Part shown: positions 1 through 9,199 of the stretch, one piece after another
Position numbering within the stretch: the stretch's first letter is position 1
Layout of the letters: every line of letters begins with the position of its first letter
Assembly (NCBI GenBank): GCA_022822085.1
Contig: JAJECK010000045.1
Location: 1 to 57,635 of the forward strand
Direction: 5' to 3'
Length of the DNA stretch: 57,635 bases
Origin: Candidatus Poribacteria bacterium
GTDB taxonomy: Bacteria; Poribacteria; WGA-4E; WGA-3G
Position numbers and translations under genes: made by a program
Notes under the pieces: model-generated
Database searches by the model: none
What the model was told of the DNA's origin: nothing
What the model saw: the letters and a program-made list of their open reading frames with translations, nothing else

Positions 1-222
1 TTTAGGTATAAAACTGTGTCTTTAAGTATGAAAGCAATTTTATGCAGCAATTTGGAAAAATCCGTTTGCCGCATTTTGCGTAAGTTCGGAAATTTTCGGG
101 TGACTTTTAACAATTCTTAGATGTTACTCGCTATGAGTTCAGAGAAAAACCCGATTAATGTTGAATTGTCCTTGCTTATCTGTTTAGTTTATTTGATAAA
201 TTTTGAAAGGAGGTGTATAATT

Positions 223-540
223 GTGAAAACGAAATTTTGGACACTACAGCCGAAAGGACAACGATGGCAAAAAGCAGTTATCACCACATCCCTGATTATT
301 TTCATGGGCGGCGGACTACTGTTTGGTGCCATCAATATGATTGAGGCGACACAGATAAATAAGTCAGTTTGTGATAATCACCGGAGCATATCGGAATGTC
401 CCCCTGGTGGACAGACACCGTTCTTTCAGTGTCCTGATCTGAATCGGATAGGCACGGGCTGTATTCCCCGTGAAAAGAAACCGATTTGTCCATCACTTCC
501 GAATTTTAACACAACTTGCCCGCTGGACGCAGCGGAATAA
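223..540 (+). CDS. small membrane-anchored Cys-rich protein
   Basis: 105-residue protein of unknown function. I chose the GTG at 223 because a near-perfect Shine-Dalgarno (GAAAGGAGGTG, 205-214) lies just before it; an in-frame ATG at 121 has no such site. Residues about 15-38 form one hydrophobic helix, giving an N-in, C-out anchor. The exported part carries six cysteines spaced through a short Pro-rich tail, which suggests disulfides or metal binding outside the cytoplasm. It is first in a three-gene operon with 569-1252 and 1249-2835, whose products are also exported and Cys- or His-rich, so the three probably act together. No family recognised. Confidence 0.7.
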   Translation: MKTKFWTLQPKGQRWQKAVITTSLIIFMGGGLLFGAINMIEATQINKSVCDNHRSISECPPGGQTPFFQCPDLNRIGTGCIPREKKPICPSLPNFNTTCPLDAAE

Positions 541-568
541 GGGATAACTGATAAATAAGGAGAAAATC

Positions 569-1252
569 ATGCATAAACGCATTGCAATAGGACTAATTGT
601 CCTGATTTTCGTTCTCGGTGTTGCATTTGTCTTTTATCAGCAACATACCGATATTCAGCAGCTCAAAGAAGAGCTGGCAGAAGATAAGAAAATGCTTGAA
701 GAAAACGCTAAACCCATTGCAGAGAATGATCTCCCACCGCCCGATCCAGACAAAAAGTGGGTGCCACACGGTGACCATTTTCACCAGGTGCCGATTGACG
801 CACCAGATGTATGGCAAGGGGGAGAGCATGAATCTGATGTGCGGAATGAACCGCTGCAAATCATCAAGCCAGAACCGCCACAAATCCCTATATCTAATCG
901 GAAGAAGGGTATTTATAAAGAGGGAATCAACGGACAGATGCTCTATTATCCACCGCATCCTCCGTTTGAATCATATAAACACCTTCTGGAGGATCCAGAG
1001 GCAACCATACGGAAAAATGCCAAAATTATTGTAGAAAACTACTATTCTCTGGAAGCAAACCACGCCTATGGAGAACTTAATCTGCTTAATTTTGCAATGC
1101 ATAAGGGATATGTTGGGGGAAGCATGTGGAGTGATGAAGCTATGAGATTGCTGGATTTGAAAGAAGAAGTGTTATGGAAACCACTGGAAGCGGCAGGGCA
1201 CATTGTTAGGACACCTGTTCCAGTAACAGTCGAAGGAGGTAAGACCCAATGA
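569..1252 (+). CDS. membrane-anchored protein with a histidine-triad motif
   Basis: 227 residues. Helix at about residues 5-23 anchors it. Residues 28-47 look like a short coiled coil, followed by a proline-rich stretch and the motif HGDHFH (His67, His70, His72) in the context WVPHGDHFHQVP. HxxHxH resembles the zinc-binding histidine triad of streptococcal Pht proteins (HGDHYH), but here there is one copy and the rest of the protein is not Pht-like, so zinc binding is an inference. A good RBS (AAGGAG) precedes the ATG. The stop overlaps the next start by 4 bases (ATGA), indicating translational coupling with the Cys-rich protein downstream. Confidence 0.7.
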   Translation: MHKRIAIGLIVLIFVLGVAFVFYQQHTDIQQLKEELAEDKKMLEENAKPIAENDLPPPDPDKKWVPHGDHFHQVPIDAPDVWQGGEHESDVRNEPLQIIKPEPPQIPISNRKKGIYKEGINGQMLYYPPHPPFESYKHLLEDPEATIRKNAKIIVENYYSLEANHAYGELNLLNFAMHKGYVGGSMWSDEAMRLLDLKEEVLWKPLEAAGHIVRTPVPVTVEGGKTQ

Positions 1253-2835
1253 GAAAGTTTTTATGCATCCTTACAATTTTGATGTGTGTTGTCATCTATA
1301 GCAGCACATCAAATGCAGCTACGCCAACGAGGCCAGATTATGGGCCTGTCCACAACGCATTAGCCCATTATGAAGCCTGGGAGCGGACTATAGATCAGGC
1401 AGAAAGGAATGTAGATAGTGCGTTTAACGCGGCAATGAAGGTTGTTAACGATTTCAAAAGTTCCGAAGCTTCCATCCGCAACACCATGTACAGTAGTCTA
1501 CCAGCAGGTATCAAAAGCAATATGGTGAGTGCTTTAAGTTCAGCACTCGGTATCGGTGTCAAACTCGTAACAGATATGATAAACTCCATGACGTTAGCAG
1601 ATGTTGCCCTACAAGTTTTCGGTATTCACGAGACAAAACTCGACACCTTTAACAACCTTTGGGACGGTGGCGGCACAGTGACGCGAGATACTGTTCGATC
1701 AGAGATGCAAGCAGAGGTGAATGAGAGTCCGAGTGGTCTTCCGGGAGTTCAAGCCGACTCGTTGATGGAGGCATTTTACCGATACGAATATGCTGTGGGT
1801 GTCTACAACTTAGAGGCTCAAGCTTGGAATAGATATGCTCCCTCACAAGCAGTAAGTGAACTAACGCTGACGGATCCGGTCAAACGAGAGTTCACTAAAA
1901 TTGGTTGTTTCAATCATTGCGGCGATTTTTTTGACACGTTTAGTAGTGCTGAAGGTAGTCATAAAGAGAAGTGCGGGACCGGAGAGAATATAGATTTATT
2001 ACGTGAGCGCGTATCTATACCTGAATATACATCGAATCTTGCAGGCCGCGAGGTTTCAGAGGGGTGTGGTCGCGACTACTATGATTGTCCAAGCAAACCT
2101 GGTGGAGACGAACACGAAATACGCACTTGCGTTTTGTGGGTATGGGAGAAACCAACCGGTTATCTCAATGCCTTCAAATCCTATCAGTGTGATAGAGACT
2201 TCAGACGGTGCATGTTACGAACTTATGACCATAACCCATTTGTGATAGGTATGAGTGCTCATTCTGATGAAGGTGATGATGAAGATGAACAACAAGTGTA
2301 TACTCCCACTCCTTCACCGTCTCCAACGCCCGCACCGACCTACCATGCATGTGGTGTTCATGAAACATCTGTATCAGGTGATCATTCTTGGATATACAGA
2401 GATTGTCCCTCAGGGCATGCCCACTACGCGTGTGATGGGAGTAATCATTCGATACAAGCGTCGTGTTCGTCAACGAATGCCAATGGGGATTCTTGCACGG
2501 TGACAGGGTTTTATGCGTGTCAAACACATACGCACCAGTATCCAGACCCGAATGTGTGCTCAGCAGCAGGATGCGATGTGCGGATAACATCGTCAAACGC
2601 TGCCGAGCATGCTCTTGTTACCTGTACAGGAAATTCCAATAAATCTTGCGGGCAGCCTTATTATGCGTGTCAGTCTGACGATCATAAGTGGCTCACCTGT
2701 ATGCAGGGGGGCTGCGGGTATCTGGTGAGTCAGGGTCATAAGTTTAAGATACGCCGATGTAAGATAGCAGACACACCGAGGTCGTGTGTATGGATTAATG
2801 GTCACAGGCAAAAGCATACGCCTTACCTACAATAA
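1249..2835 (+). CDS. secreted Cys/His-rich repeat protein
   Basis: 528 residues. A signal peptide is evident (basic start, hydrophobic core, cleavage near SNAATP at about residue 24). The N-terminal half is helical. A Thr/Pro/Ser linker (about residues 350-364) leads to a C-terminal region with four diverged units beginning Y/F-x-A-C: YHAC (about 365), HYAC (391), FYAC (421) and YYAC (470), each followed by further Cys and His residues. This looks like a metal-binding or disulfide-rich knob presented on a linker. It overlaps the previous gene by 4 bases and is followed by a terminator, so it ends the operon. No known family recognised. Confidence 0.75.
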   Translation: MRKFLCILTILMCVVIYSSTSNAATPTRPDYGPVHNALAHYEAWERTIDQAERNVDSAFNAAMKVVNDFKSSEASIRNTMYSSLPAGIKSNMVSALSSALGIGVKLVTDMINSMTLADVALQVFGIHETKLDTFNNLWDGGGTVTRDTVRSEMQAEVNESPSGLPGVQADSLMEAFYRYEYAVGVYNLEAQAWNRYAPSQAVSELTLTDPVKREFTKIGCFNHCGDFFDTFSSAEGSHKEKCGTGENIDLLRERVSIPEYTSNLAGREVSEGCGRDYYDCPSKPGGDEHEIRTCVLWVWEKPTGYLNAFKSYQCDRDFRRCMLRTYDHNPFVIGMSAHSDEGDDEDEQQVYTPTPSPSPTPAPTYHACGVHETSVSGDHSWIYRDCPSGHAHYACDGSNHSIQASCSSTNANGDSCTVTGFYACQTHTHQYPDPNVCSAAGCDVRITSSNAAEHALVTCTGNSNKSCGQPYYACQSDDHKWLTCMQGGCGYLVSQGHKFKIRRCKIADTPRSCVWINGHRQKHTPYLQ

Positions 2836-2858
2836 TCGACCGATCTTTCACTTTACAG

Positions 2859-2887
2859 GCAGGTATCCTTTGGGTACCTGCTTTTTT
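2859..2887 (+). terminator. rho-independent terminator
   Basis: Stem GCAGGTA / TACCTGC (2859-2865 with 2875-2881) plus inner CC/GG pairs, followed directly by a run of six T. It lies 23 bases after the stop of the Cys/His-rich protein and closes the three-gene operon. Confidence 0.85.
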
Positions 2888-3213
2888 GTTGTCTACCGGT
2901 CTTTCTTATTTTCCCTCAAACTTTCTTTCATACCTTTTCTGACGCATTTTTGTATATATGTGAGAGTATCTATTCCTTATTTCCCACAAGACATTTTGCC
3001 GCATCGCCTATCAAACTCTGGGAAATTCAATATCCTTCCGACCTAAATACCAACGCGAAATATCTTGAAACAGTGGTTTCGAAAAAGTGACGGAACGCTG
3101 GCATGATTACAAACACTAACCCCTTCTGAAAATCAGGTAATCCCGCAAATCTTGATTCAGACAATGGTATTCATATCACTTCATACATAAAACTGGACAC
3201 ACCTAAATTCAAC
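2888..3213. other. intergenic stretch, nothing recognised
   Basis: About 325 bases between the terminator and the next promoter. I see no convincing coding frame, RNA gene or repeat from the families found elsewhere in the window. Confidence 0.5.
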
Positions 3214-3242
3214 TTGATAAATGGCATTCAATCTGTTAAAAT
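3214..3242 (+). promoter_or_regulatory. sigma-70 type promoter for the NHL protein
   Basis: TTGATA (3214-3219), 17-base spacer, TAAAAT (3237-3242). It gives a leader of about 25 bases containing the RBS ATAGGAG in front of the ATG at 3275. Confidence 0.65.
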
Positions 3243-3274
3243 AACACACAATTCATTTGATAATAGGAGACATT

Positions 3275-4135
3275 ATGATATTTGGACAAGGAACACATCA
3301 ATATACTGTAGCAGAAAACTGGTGGACATTACCAGATGGATGGGAATTCGGTTGGGTTCCTGCTGTTGCTGTTGATTCTCAAGATCGCGTCTATGTCTAT
3401 AGTCGTAGCGAACATCCGATGGTCGTTTTTGACAGGGATGGTAATTTCCTAACCGCATGGGGCGATGATATTCTCAAAGACGCACACGGTATTTTCATTG
3501 ATGCTGATGACAACATTTACTGTGTTGAACGTGAGACACACGTTATGCATAAATTCACAACGGATGGGGAACTGCTGATGACTCTCGGGACTATGGATAA
3601 AGCCGGTGCAGAAGGCGAACCTTTCAATCTACCGACTGATTTTGCTCTCGGTCCAGATGGTGAAATGTATATCAGTGACGGTTACGGAAATGCGCGTATC
3701 CATAAATATTCACCTGACGGGGCGTTAATAAAATCTTGGGGTAAACCGGGCTCTGGACCAGGTGAGTTTGACCTACCTCACTGTGTCCGAGTTGACCCGC
3801 GTAATAGAGTTATGGTAGCAGACAGGGAAAATAATCGCATTCAGTTTTTCACTTTGGATGGAGAATATATTGAAGAGTGGGTAGACCTTCTCCAACCAGA
3901 CACCATTTTTATTGACGATGAGGATCTTGTTTATATTGCTGAACTTGGGCAACGTGTCTCTATTATGACGTTAGATGGGGAATTAGTTTCACAATGGAGT
4001 AGTGAGCGCGGCAGCACTGTCCCCGGTGAGTTTTTAGCCTGTCCACATGGAATATGGTTAGATTCACACGGTGATATCTATGTTGGCGAAGTTCAGGCTG
4101 ACGCAAGATTACAAAAATATATTCGTCAAAGATAA
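3275..4135 (+). CDS. NHL-repeat beta-propeller protein
   Basis: 286 residues counted from the ATG at 3275, chosen because ATAGGAG lies just upstream; an ATG at 3257 is possible but precedes this RBS. The protein is built of about six blades with NHL-type signatures (for example VDSQDRVYV, DADDNIYCVE, GPDGEMYISDGYGNARIHKYSPDG, given here in short excerpts only). Closest well-known relatives are peptidyl-alpha-hydroxyglycine lyase-like and SMP-30/NHL proteins of environmental bacteria; substrate cannot be deduced. No signal peptide is obvious, so it is probably cytoplasmic. It has its own promoter and stands alone. Confidence 0.8.
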   Translation: MIFGQGTHQYTVAENWWTLPDGWEFGWVPAVAVDSQDRVYVYSRSEHPMVVFDRDGNFLTAWGDDILKDAHGIFIDADDNIYCVERETHVMHKFTTDGELLMTLGTMDKAGAEGEPFNLPTDFALGPDGEMYISDGYGNARIHKYSPDGALIKSWGKPGSGPGEFDLPHCVRVDPRNRVMVADRENNRIQFFTLDGEYIEEWVDLLQPDTIFIDDEDLVYIAELGQRVSIMTLDGELVSQWSSERGSTVPGEFLACPHGIWLDSHGDIYVGEVQADARLQKYIRQR

Positions 4136-4138
4136 TCT

Positions 4139-4253
4139 TATAGTTAAATCCATAATTACCTTTACATTAGCGAGGTTAGGAAACCTCGCCAGCGGGCGAT
4201 AGTGTGGGATTTTTGTTCATTGAAATGTGAACATATTTTCGGATTTTACTATA
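4139..4253. repeat. MITE-like element with TATAGTAAAATCC-type ends, payload GCGAGG hairpin
   Basis: 115 bp bounded by inverted repeats TATAGTTAAATCC (left) and GGATTTTACTATA (right). Inside is the hairpin core GCGAGGTTAGGAAACCTCGC (4170-4189), the same core found in the 114 bp family elsewhere. A second element with the same ends but a different interior lies at 45668-45825. The hairpin stands 3' of the NHL gene and may act as a terminator or mRNA stabiliser. Confidence 0.65.
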
Positions 4254-4338
4254 ATTAGTTTTCTGTATATATAGCATTGTAATTCTCAATATATACCAAA
4301 GATATAACGCTGTAAATACTCCTAAAAGGGTGGGACGT

Positions 4339-5754
4339 ATGGCTGAAAACATATCGTTTTTTCAAAGAATAAATGAGTATTTTGATAAAGCTGCAAAGTT
4401 CACAGATTATCCACAAGGACTACTGGAGCAAATCAAGATATGTAACAGTTCCTGCCATTTTACTTTTCCAATTAAACGTGACGATGGTACTATTCAGACG
4501 ATCCATGGATGGCGTGCTGAGCATAGCCACCACAAGCTGCCAACGAAGGGTGGAATCCGTTACAGTATGTTGGTGAACGAAGATGAAATAATGGCTCTCG
4601 CTGCATTGATGACCTACAAATGTGCACTCGTGGATTTACCATACGGCGGGGCAAAAGGAGGAATAAAACTCAATCGGAAGGATTATTCCGAAAGTGAATT
4701 AGAACGAATCACCCGTCGTTATACTTATGAGTTGATACAAAAGAACTACATCGGACCGGGTATAGATGTGCCTGCCCCTGACTACGGCACAGGTGAAAAC
4801 GAGATGTCGTGGATTCTTGATACATATCTGTCTATGTCTCCTGATAAACTTGATGCTATCGCATGTGTGACAGGAAAACCGATTGAACAAAACGGTATAA
4901 AAGGACGAAAAGAGGCGACTGGTCGTGGTGTTGTATTTGGATTGGAAGAGGCATGCAGTTTTGAGGATGATATGAAACAGGTTGGACTACAACCTGGGTT
5001 GCGAGGAAAAACTGTTGTCATACAAGGATTTGGAAAGGTTGGTTATCCTGCATCAAAATATCTAAATGAAGCTGAGGCGAAGGTTATCGGAATTGCGGAA
5101 GCAGATGGTGCTATCTATAGTCCGAAAGGTTTAGATATTGAAAGCATTTCTGCGTATAGAGATGAAACCGGTTCAATTCGGAATTTTCCAGACGCAACAT
5201 TTATTGAAAACCCTAATGATATACTTGAGATGGAATGTGATATTTTAGTGCCAGCAGCTCTTGAAAACCAGATTACCGCTGAGAATGCCCCGCGTATTAA
5301 AGCACGTATTATTGCGGAAGCCGCAAACGGTCCCACAACAACAAAAGCCCATGAAATCCTAAAGAAACGTGGAGCAATGATTATCCCAGATACCTTTCTC
5401 AACGCAGGGGGAGTAACCGTTTCCTATTTTGAATGGCTACGAAACCTGTCTCACGTTGGTTTTGGTAGACTTGGGAGACGATATGAAGAGAGTGCCTACA
5501 ATGCGATGGTACATTTTATAGAACAAGCTACAGGTTACCAATTTTCCGATGATGAGCGTCAAACGGTTCATGGAGCTGATGAAACAGATCTGGTTAACTC
5601 TGGACTTCAAGATACAATGATTAATGCATATCAAGAGATACGTGAAACACGATTTAAGTACGGAAGAGATATTGTTGATAGCAGAACCGCTGCATATATC
5701 AATGCCATTCATACAATTGCACAATCCTACATGCAGCTTGGTATTTTCCCGTAG
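4339..5754 (+). CDS. gdhA: NAD(P)-dependent glutamate dehydrogenase
   Basis: 471 residues from the ATG at 4339; a GTG three codons earlier is an alternative. It catalyses reversible oxidative deamination of glutamate to 2-oxoglutarate and ammonia in the cytoplasm. Visible hallmarks: substrate-site motif PTKGGIRY, catalytic lysine region CALVDLPYGGAKGGI, and Rossmann fingerprint GFGKVGYPAS in the C-terminal half. Length fits the glutamate dehydrogenase branch rather than the shorter Leu/Phe dehydrogenases; cofactor preference cannot be read with certainty. It starts a compact plus-strand run followed by pdxJ, a HAD phosphatase and a pseudouridine synthase, with gaps of about 31, -4 and 19 bases. 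Confidence 0.88.
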   Translation: MAENISFFQRINEYFDKAAKFTDYPQGLLEQIKICNSSCHFTFPIKRDDGTIQTIHGWRAEHSHHKLPTKGGIRYSMLVNEDEIMALAALMTYKCALVDLPYGGAKGGIKLNRKDYSESELERITRRYTYELIQKNYIGPGIDVPAPDYGTGENEMSWILDTYLSMSPDKLDAIACVTGKPIEQNGIKGRKEATGRGVVFGLEEACSFEDDMKQVGLQPGLRGKTVVIQGFGKVGYPASKYLNEAEAKVIGIAEADGAIYSPKGLDIESISAYRDETGSIRNFPDATFIENPNDILEMECDILVPAALENQITAENAPRIKARIIAEAANGPTTTKAHEILKKRGAMIIPDTFLNAGGVTVSYFEWLRNLSHVGFGRLGRRYEESAYNAMVHFIEQATGYQFSDDERQTVHGADETDLVNSGLQDTMINAYQEIRETRFKYGRDIVDSRTAAYINAIHTIAQSYMQLGIFP

Positions 5755-5785
5755 ATGACATAATTAGAATGTAAAAGGAGCAATA

Positions 5786-6538
5786 ATGATCTGTCTGAGC
5801 GTCAATGTGAATAAAGTCGCAACATTACGAAATTCGAGGGGGGGTGACATCCCCAATGTCCTAACTGCCGTTGACACTTGTATTGATGCTGGCGTACAAG
5901 GTATAACGGTTCACCCTCGTGAAGATCAACGACATATAAGACCGTCGGATGTTTATGAGATTGCAGAACACCTAAAACAGATAAATTCAGAAAACAGTAC
6001 ATACATTGAATATAATATTGAGGGGGATCCGCGACCTGATCTGATAGAATTGGTGTTAGATGTGCGACCGACTCAATGTACTCTCGTCCCTGTTGTCAGT
6101 GGAGAAATAACAAGCCATACCGTGTGGGATATCAAAAAAGATGGTGAGGAGTTAAAACCTGTTATCTCTTCTTTGAAGAATGCCGGTATTCGTGTTAGCC
6201 TTTTTAGTGGAACCGAACTTGAACAGATAGAGAGAACGGTTGACATCGGTGCTGATAGGATTGAACTCTTTACTGAACCTTATGCAATGGCAAAAACCGA
6301 TGTAGATACTGCTCACGAGTTTTCCCTCTTGAAGAAGGCTGGTGAGAAAGCACTTGAAGTGGGACTTGGGACAAATGCGGGGCACGATCTCAATCTTGAT
6401 AATTTGCCATTGATGCGGCGATTACCGGGACTCCTTGAAGTTTCAATTGGACATCATTTGATGTCAGATGCTCTCTATATTGGCATGACAGCTGCGGTCA
6501 AAGCATATAGAACCGCGTTAGGACAGGATGTAAAATGA
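5786..6538 (+). CDS. pdxJ: pyridoxine 5'-phosphate synthase
   Basis: 250 residues, normal for PdxJ. It condenses 1-deoxy-D-xylulose 5-phosphate with 3-amino-2-oxopropyl phosphate to pyridoxine 5'-phosphate in the DXP-dependent vitamin B6 pathway. The conserved N-terminus (LSVNVNKVATLRNSRGG), the GVQGITVHPREDQRHI block and the C-terminal IGHHLMSDAL segment are present. An AAAAGGAG RBS sits 5 bases before the ATG. The TGA stop overlaps the start of the next gene (ATGA). Note the ordinary use of TGA as stop here. Confidence 0.95.
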   Translation: MICLSVNVNKVATLRNSRGGDIPNVLTAVDTCIDAGVQGITVHPREDQRHIRPSDVYEIAEHLKQINSENSTYIEYNIEGDPRPDLIELVLDVRPTQCTLVPVVSGEITSHTVWDIKKDGEELKPVISSLKNAGIRVSLFSGTELEQIERTVDIGADRIELFTEPYAMAKTDVDTAHEFSLLKKAGEKALEVGLGTNAGHDLNLDNLPLMRRLPGLLEVSIGHHLMSDALYIGMTAAVKAYRTALGQDVK

Positions 6539-7170
6539 AGAAATCATGTGCAATTTTTGATCTGGATGGCACACTTATTAGTAAATCTTCAGAGAAAGTT
6601 TTTCTAAAACATCTGATAAGCCATGGGGAGATGCCTATATCCAATTTGCTTGCGTGGACATCTAATTTTTTCAAAGTTCGATCATATACAGAAGCGAAAT
6701 CCTACAAAATCCATCTACGCGGTCTTGAAGAGCGTAACCTTTCTGAACTTGCCCAAGAATGTTTTGATAAAACACTTCGGGATAGTATAGCTCCAAAAAT
6801 CTCAACATTAATACATACACATCGCGACGAAGGACGCACGGTAATCATAATGTCCGGGTCACTATCATTTTTGGTAGAACTATTTCATGAGCATCTTCAA
6901 ACAGACATCATGGTTGCTGACCAACTTGAAGTTGAAGATGGCAAGTTTACTGGTAATCGTGTCGGTATACGTCCTTACGCAGAAAACAAAGCAGCACTCG
7001 CCAGAGAGCTTGCTACAGAACACGAGTTTGATCTGAGTACATCTTATGCTTATGGGAACCACCACTCTGATGTCCATAAACTTGAATTGTTTGGAAACCC
7101 TGTTGCCGTAAACCCTGATAGAGAACTCCGCCGAATTGCGACTGAAAGAAATTGGCAAATAGAATTGTAG
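6535..7170 (+). CDS. HAD-superfamily phosphatase (subclass IB, SerB-like)
   Basis: 211 residues. HAD motif I is FDLDGTL near the N-terminus (nucleophile Asp and acid/base Asp), motif II is the Ser in MSGSLSFLVE, motif III the Lys of AENKAALARE, motif IV GNHHSDVHKLELFG. This is the HAD-IB pattern seen in phosphoserine phosphatase and related hydrolases. Substrate is uncertain. It is translationally coupled to pdxJ, so a role near B6 or serine metabolism is possible but inferred only from position. Confidence 0.82.
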   Translation: MKKSCAIFDLDGTLISKSSEKVFLKHLISHGEMPISNLLAWTSNFFKVRSYTEAKSYKIHLRGLEERNLSELAQECFDKTLRDSIAPKISTLIHTHRDEGRTVIIMSGSLSFLVELFHEHLQTDIMVADQLEVEDGKFTGNRVGIRPYAENKAALARELATEHEFDLSTSYAYGNHHSDVHKLELFGNPVAVNPDRELRRIATERNWQIEL

Positions 7171-7189
7171 TTATGGATAGGATATAACA

Positions 7190-7936
7190 GTGCGTCTTGA
7201 AAAATACATCTCCGACTCAGGTATTGCATCACGCCGCGCTGTAAAACGAGCAATTCATGAAGGACATGTGACCGTTAATGGACATCAGATTACTATTCCC
7301 GGACATCCGATTGATCCAGAAACAGATGATATTGAATACCAAGGGAATAAGGTTGAGCCACTAACCGAATTTATTTATCTAATGTTAAATAAACCGCCAG
7401 GTTATTTGACAACCCGCCATGATGAGCGTGGAAGACCTATCGTTATGGATCTGTTAACCGACCTACCACAGTCGATTTATCCTGTTGGACGATTAGATTT
7501 TGAGACAGAGGGTTTATTGCTATTCACCAACGATGGAAATTTCGCCTATAAGATGATGCATCCCAGTCATGAGATAGAAAAAGCGTATCTTGTATGGGTC
7601 AATGGCATCCCGAGTAAACGCGCGCTTGAACGTCTCCGAAATGGTATCGCCATCTCAGGAGGGACTACTGCCCCAGCAAAAATCAAACAACTGGATGCAA
7701 AGACAACATCCCAATTATCTACTAATAGGAATGTAAGAAATACAGCTAAAATCGCCAAGTATAGAGTAATTATTCACGAGGGTAAGAAACGACAAGTTCG
7801 TTTAATGTTTAAGGCGGTAGGATATAGAGTTATCCGTCTGAAGCGGGTTCGGGTTGGTAGTTTAAGGTTAGGAAAACTTCCACAGGGGCAGTATAGATAC
7901 TTAACCCCTGCGGAAGTAGAGAAATTGCATACTTAA
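7190..7936 (+). CDS. pseudouridine synthase, RsuA/RluB family
   Basis: 248 residues, GTG start. An N-terminal S4 RNA-binding domain (LEKYISDSGIASRRAVKRAI) is followed by the catalytic domain with the GRLDFETEGLLLFTNDG motif whose Asp attacks the uridine. It isomerises a specific uridine in rRNA; whether the target is 16S (RsuA) or 23S (RluB/RluE/F) cannot be told from sequence alone, although the long basic insert near residues 165-185 is more RluB-like. Its stop overlaps by 4 bases the stop of the convergent selenoprotein gene. Confidence 0.88.
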   Translation: MRLEKYISDSGIASRRAVKRAIHEGHVTVNGHQITIPGHPIDPETDDIEYQGNKVEPLTEFIYLMLNKPPGYLTTRHDERGRPIVMDLLTDLPQSIYPVGRLDFETEGLLLFTNDGNFAYKMMHPSHEIEKAYLVWVNGIPSKRALERLRNGIAISGGTTAPAKIKQLDAKTTSQLSTNRNVRNTAKIAKYRVIIHEGKKRQVRLMFKAVGYRVIRLKRVRVGSLRLGKLPQGQYRYLTPAEVEKLHT

Positions 7937-8985
7937 CTCTCGTCTACATCTTCTGCGGATGCAGCGGCATCCTGAGCGCGTTTCAACATCATCTCAGCAT
8001 TTCGTAGTAGATTCTCATTTGTCCCATGAGTGATTAACTTCTCAAGCACGAGAATGGCTTTATCAAACTGCTTATGGATATGATATGTAACTCCCAAATA
8101 GTATTGGGCAGGTTCATACTCTTTACTCTCTTGATAATTTTCTATTACTTTTTGCAAGTGCAACACTGCTTTTTCAGCTAAAGCTTCATCGCTCGGTTTA
8201 GCTTGTAATTGCGTAGCATAAGCAAGACCGAGTTGGGTATGCAACTTTGATACATCACCTGTCGTATTCTCTGGATCCTTTGCAAATATCTTTTCACTGT
8301 AAGGTAGTGCTTTGTCAGGTTGTTGGATACCTATGTATGCGAATGCAAATTTACGATTGAGTACAAGATCATCAGGCATCTTTTTACTAATAGGAAGTGC
8401 CTTTGCAAATTGTTGACGATCAATATAGAGAACGGCAATTTCACGATTAATTTTAAGATCTTCTGGATTTTTCTTGTATGCAGCCAATTTGATTTTGAAA
8501 TCTGCCTCTTTTACAAGTGCAGTTTCCATCACTGGTGCAAATTTTTCAGGTGGAAGGTAGCCTGATTGGTTCGTAATTACACCGCCATCTGGGCTAATGA
8601 ACAGAATTGCTGGGAAACCTCTAATCCCGTATTTCCTACGTGTTTCCTCATTTATGGGACGTTCCTTAATCTCTGGATTTACTTTGATGTTGATGAATTT
8701 CTCAGAAAGAGAGATAACTTTTGCATCGGTGAAAGTGTCGGCATCCAGCCGTTTACAATATCCTCACCAATCAGTGTAGAAGTCCATCATAATCGGTTTG
8801 CCAGTTTCAGTGGAGAGTTTTGTAGCTTCCTCAACTGTCTCCACCCATTGGATTTTTGCTGTACTGGTCTCTTCGGTAACAGCTTCTTCACCTTCTGCAA
8901 AAACTGTGAATGAAACTGCCATCAATAAGAGAATAGTCAACCCAGCAAAATAATGGCCGTGTTTGTGTAAAACAGAATTATTCAT
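7933..8985 (-). CDS. selenocysteine-containing thioredoxin-like protein with TPR tail
   Basis: 350 residues if the in-frame TGA at 8764-8766 is read as selenocysteine. Signal peptide or anchor: residues about 8-30 (cleavage near TVFAEG). Thioredoxin fold from about 45: the sheet DFYTDW is followed by U74-GYC, so the active site is UxxC in place of CxxC, and the cis-proline loop RGFPAILF follows. The frame has no other stop through to 7933, and the downstream protein keeps perfect thioredoxin and then TPR character (about residues 165-340, repeated helical pairs). RBS TAGGAGAGA before the ATG at 8985. Probable envelope thiol-disulfide or peroxide chemistry. A nonsense mutation is the alternative but would need to hit exactly the nucleophilic Cys. 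Confidence 0.85.
8736..8757 (-). promoter_or_regulatory. candidate bacterial SECIS hairpin (thioredoxin gene)
   Basis: In the mRNA the stem CGGC/GCCG (8748-8751 with 8739-8742) closes the loop UGGAU; UGU/ACA pairs extend it below a three-A bulge. The loop begins 16 bases after the UGA and has G at its second position. This matches the known bacterial SECIS rule (short stem 16-37 bases after UGA, G in the first two loop positions). Confidence 0.65.
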
Positions 8986-9089
8986 TAATTCTCTCCTAAT
9001 ATGTATTAGCGATACTGTATGAGGGTTTTGTATGAATCACAATGCATGAACGGGAAACCCACCTAACCGCGCATCGTCTTAGTTTTCGT

Positions 9090-9118
9090 ATTATAACAGA
9101 TTGTATACAGTCTGTCCA
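9090..9118 (-). promoter_or_regulatory. sigma-70 type promoter of the selenoprotein gene
   Basis: On the minus strand TGGACA (9113-9118), 17-base spacer, TATAAT (9090-9095), about 105 bases ahead of the ATG at 8985. Confidence 0.7.
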
Positions 9119-9199
9119 GTAAAATGATAAATAAAGGATATCATTATTTCTTTTTATGAACACACCTTGTGTGAATAAAGGTTGCATTTACTATCATAC

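Noticed and set aside
8764-8766. TGA as nonsense mutation making the thioredoxin a pseudogene
   Set aside because: The TGA replaces exactly the active-site Cys, the rest of both halves is intact, and a SECIS-like hairpin follows. A random stop would not be expected there.
8566-8913. 115-codon plus-strand reading frame opposite the thioredoxin gene
   Set aside because: It is antisense to well-conserved thioredoxin sequence that only makes sense if TGA is read through; no RBS and no family resemblance.
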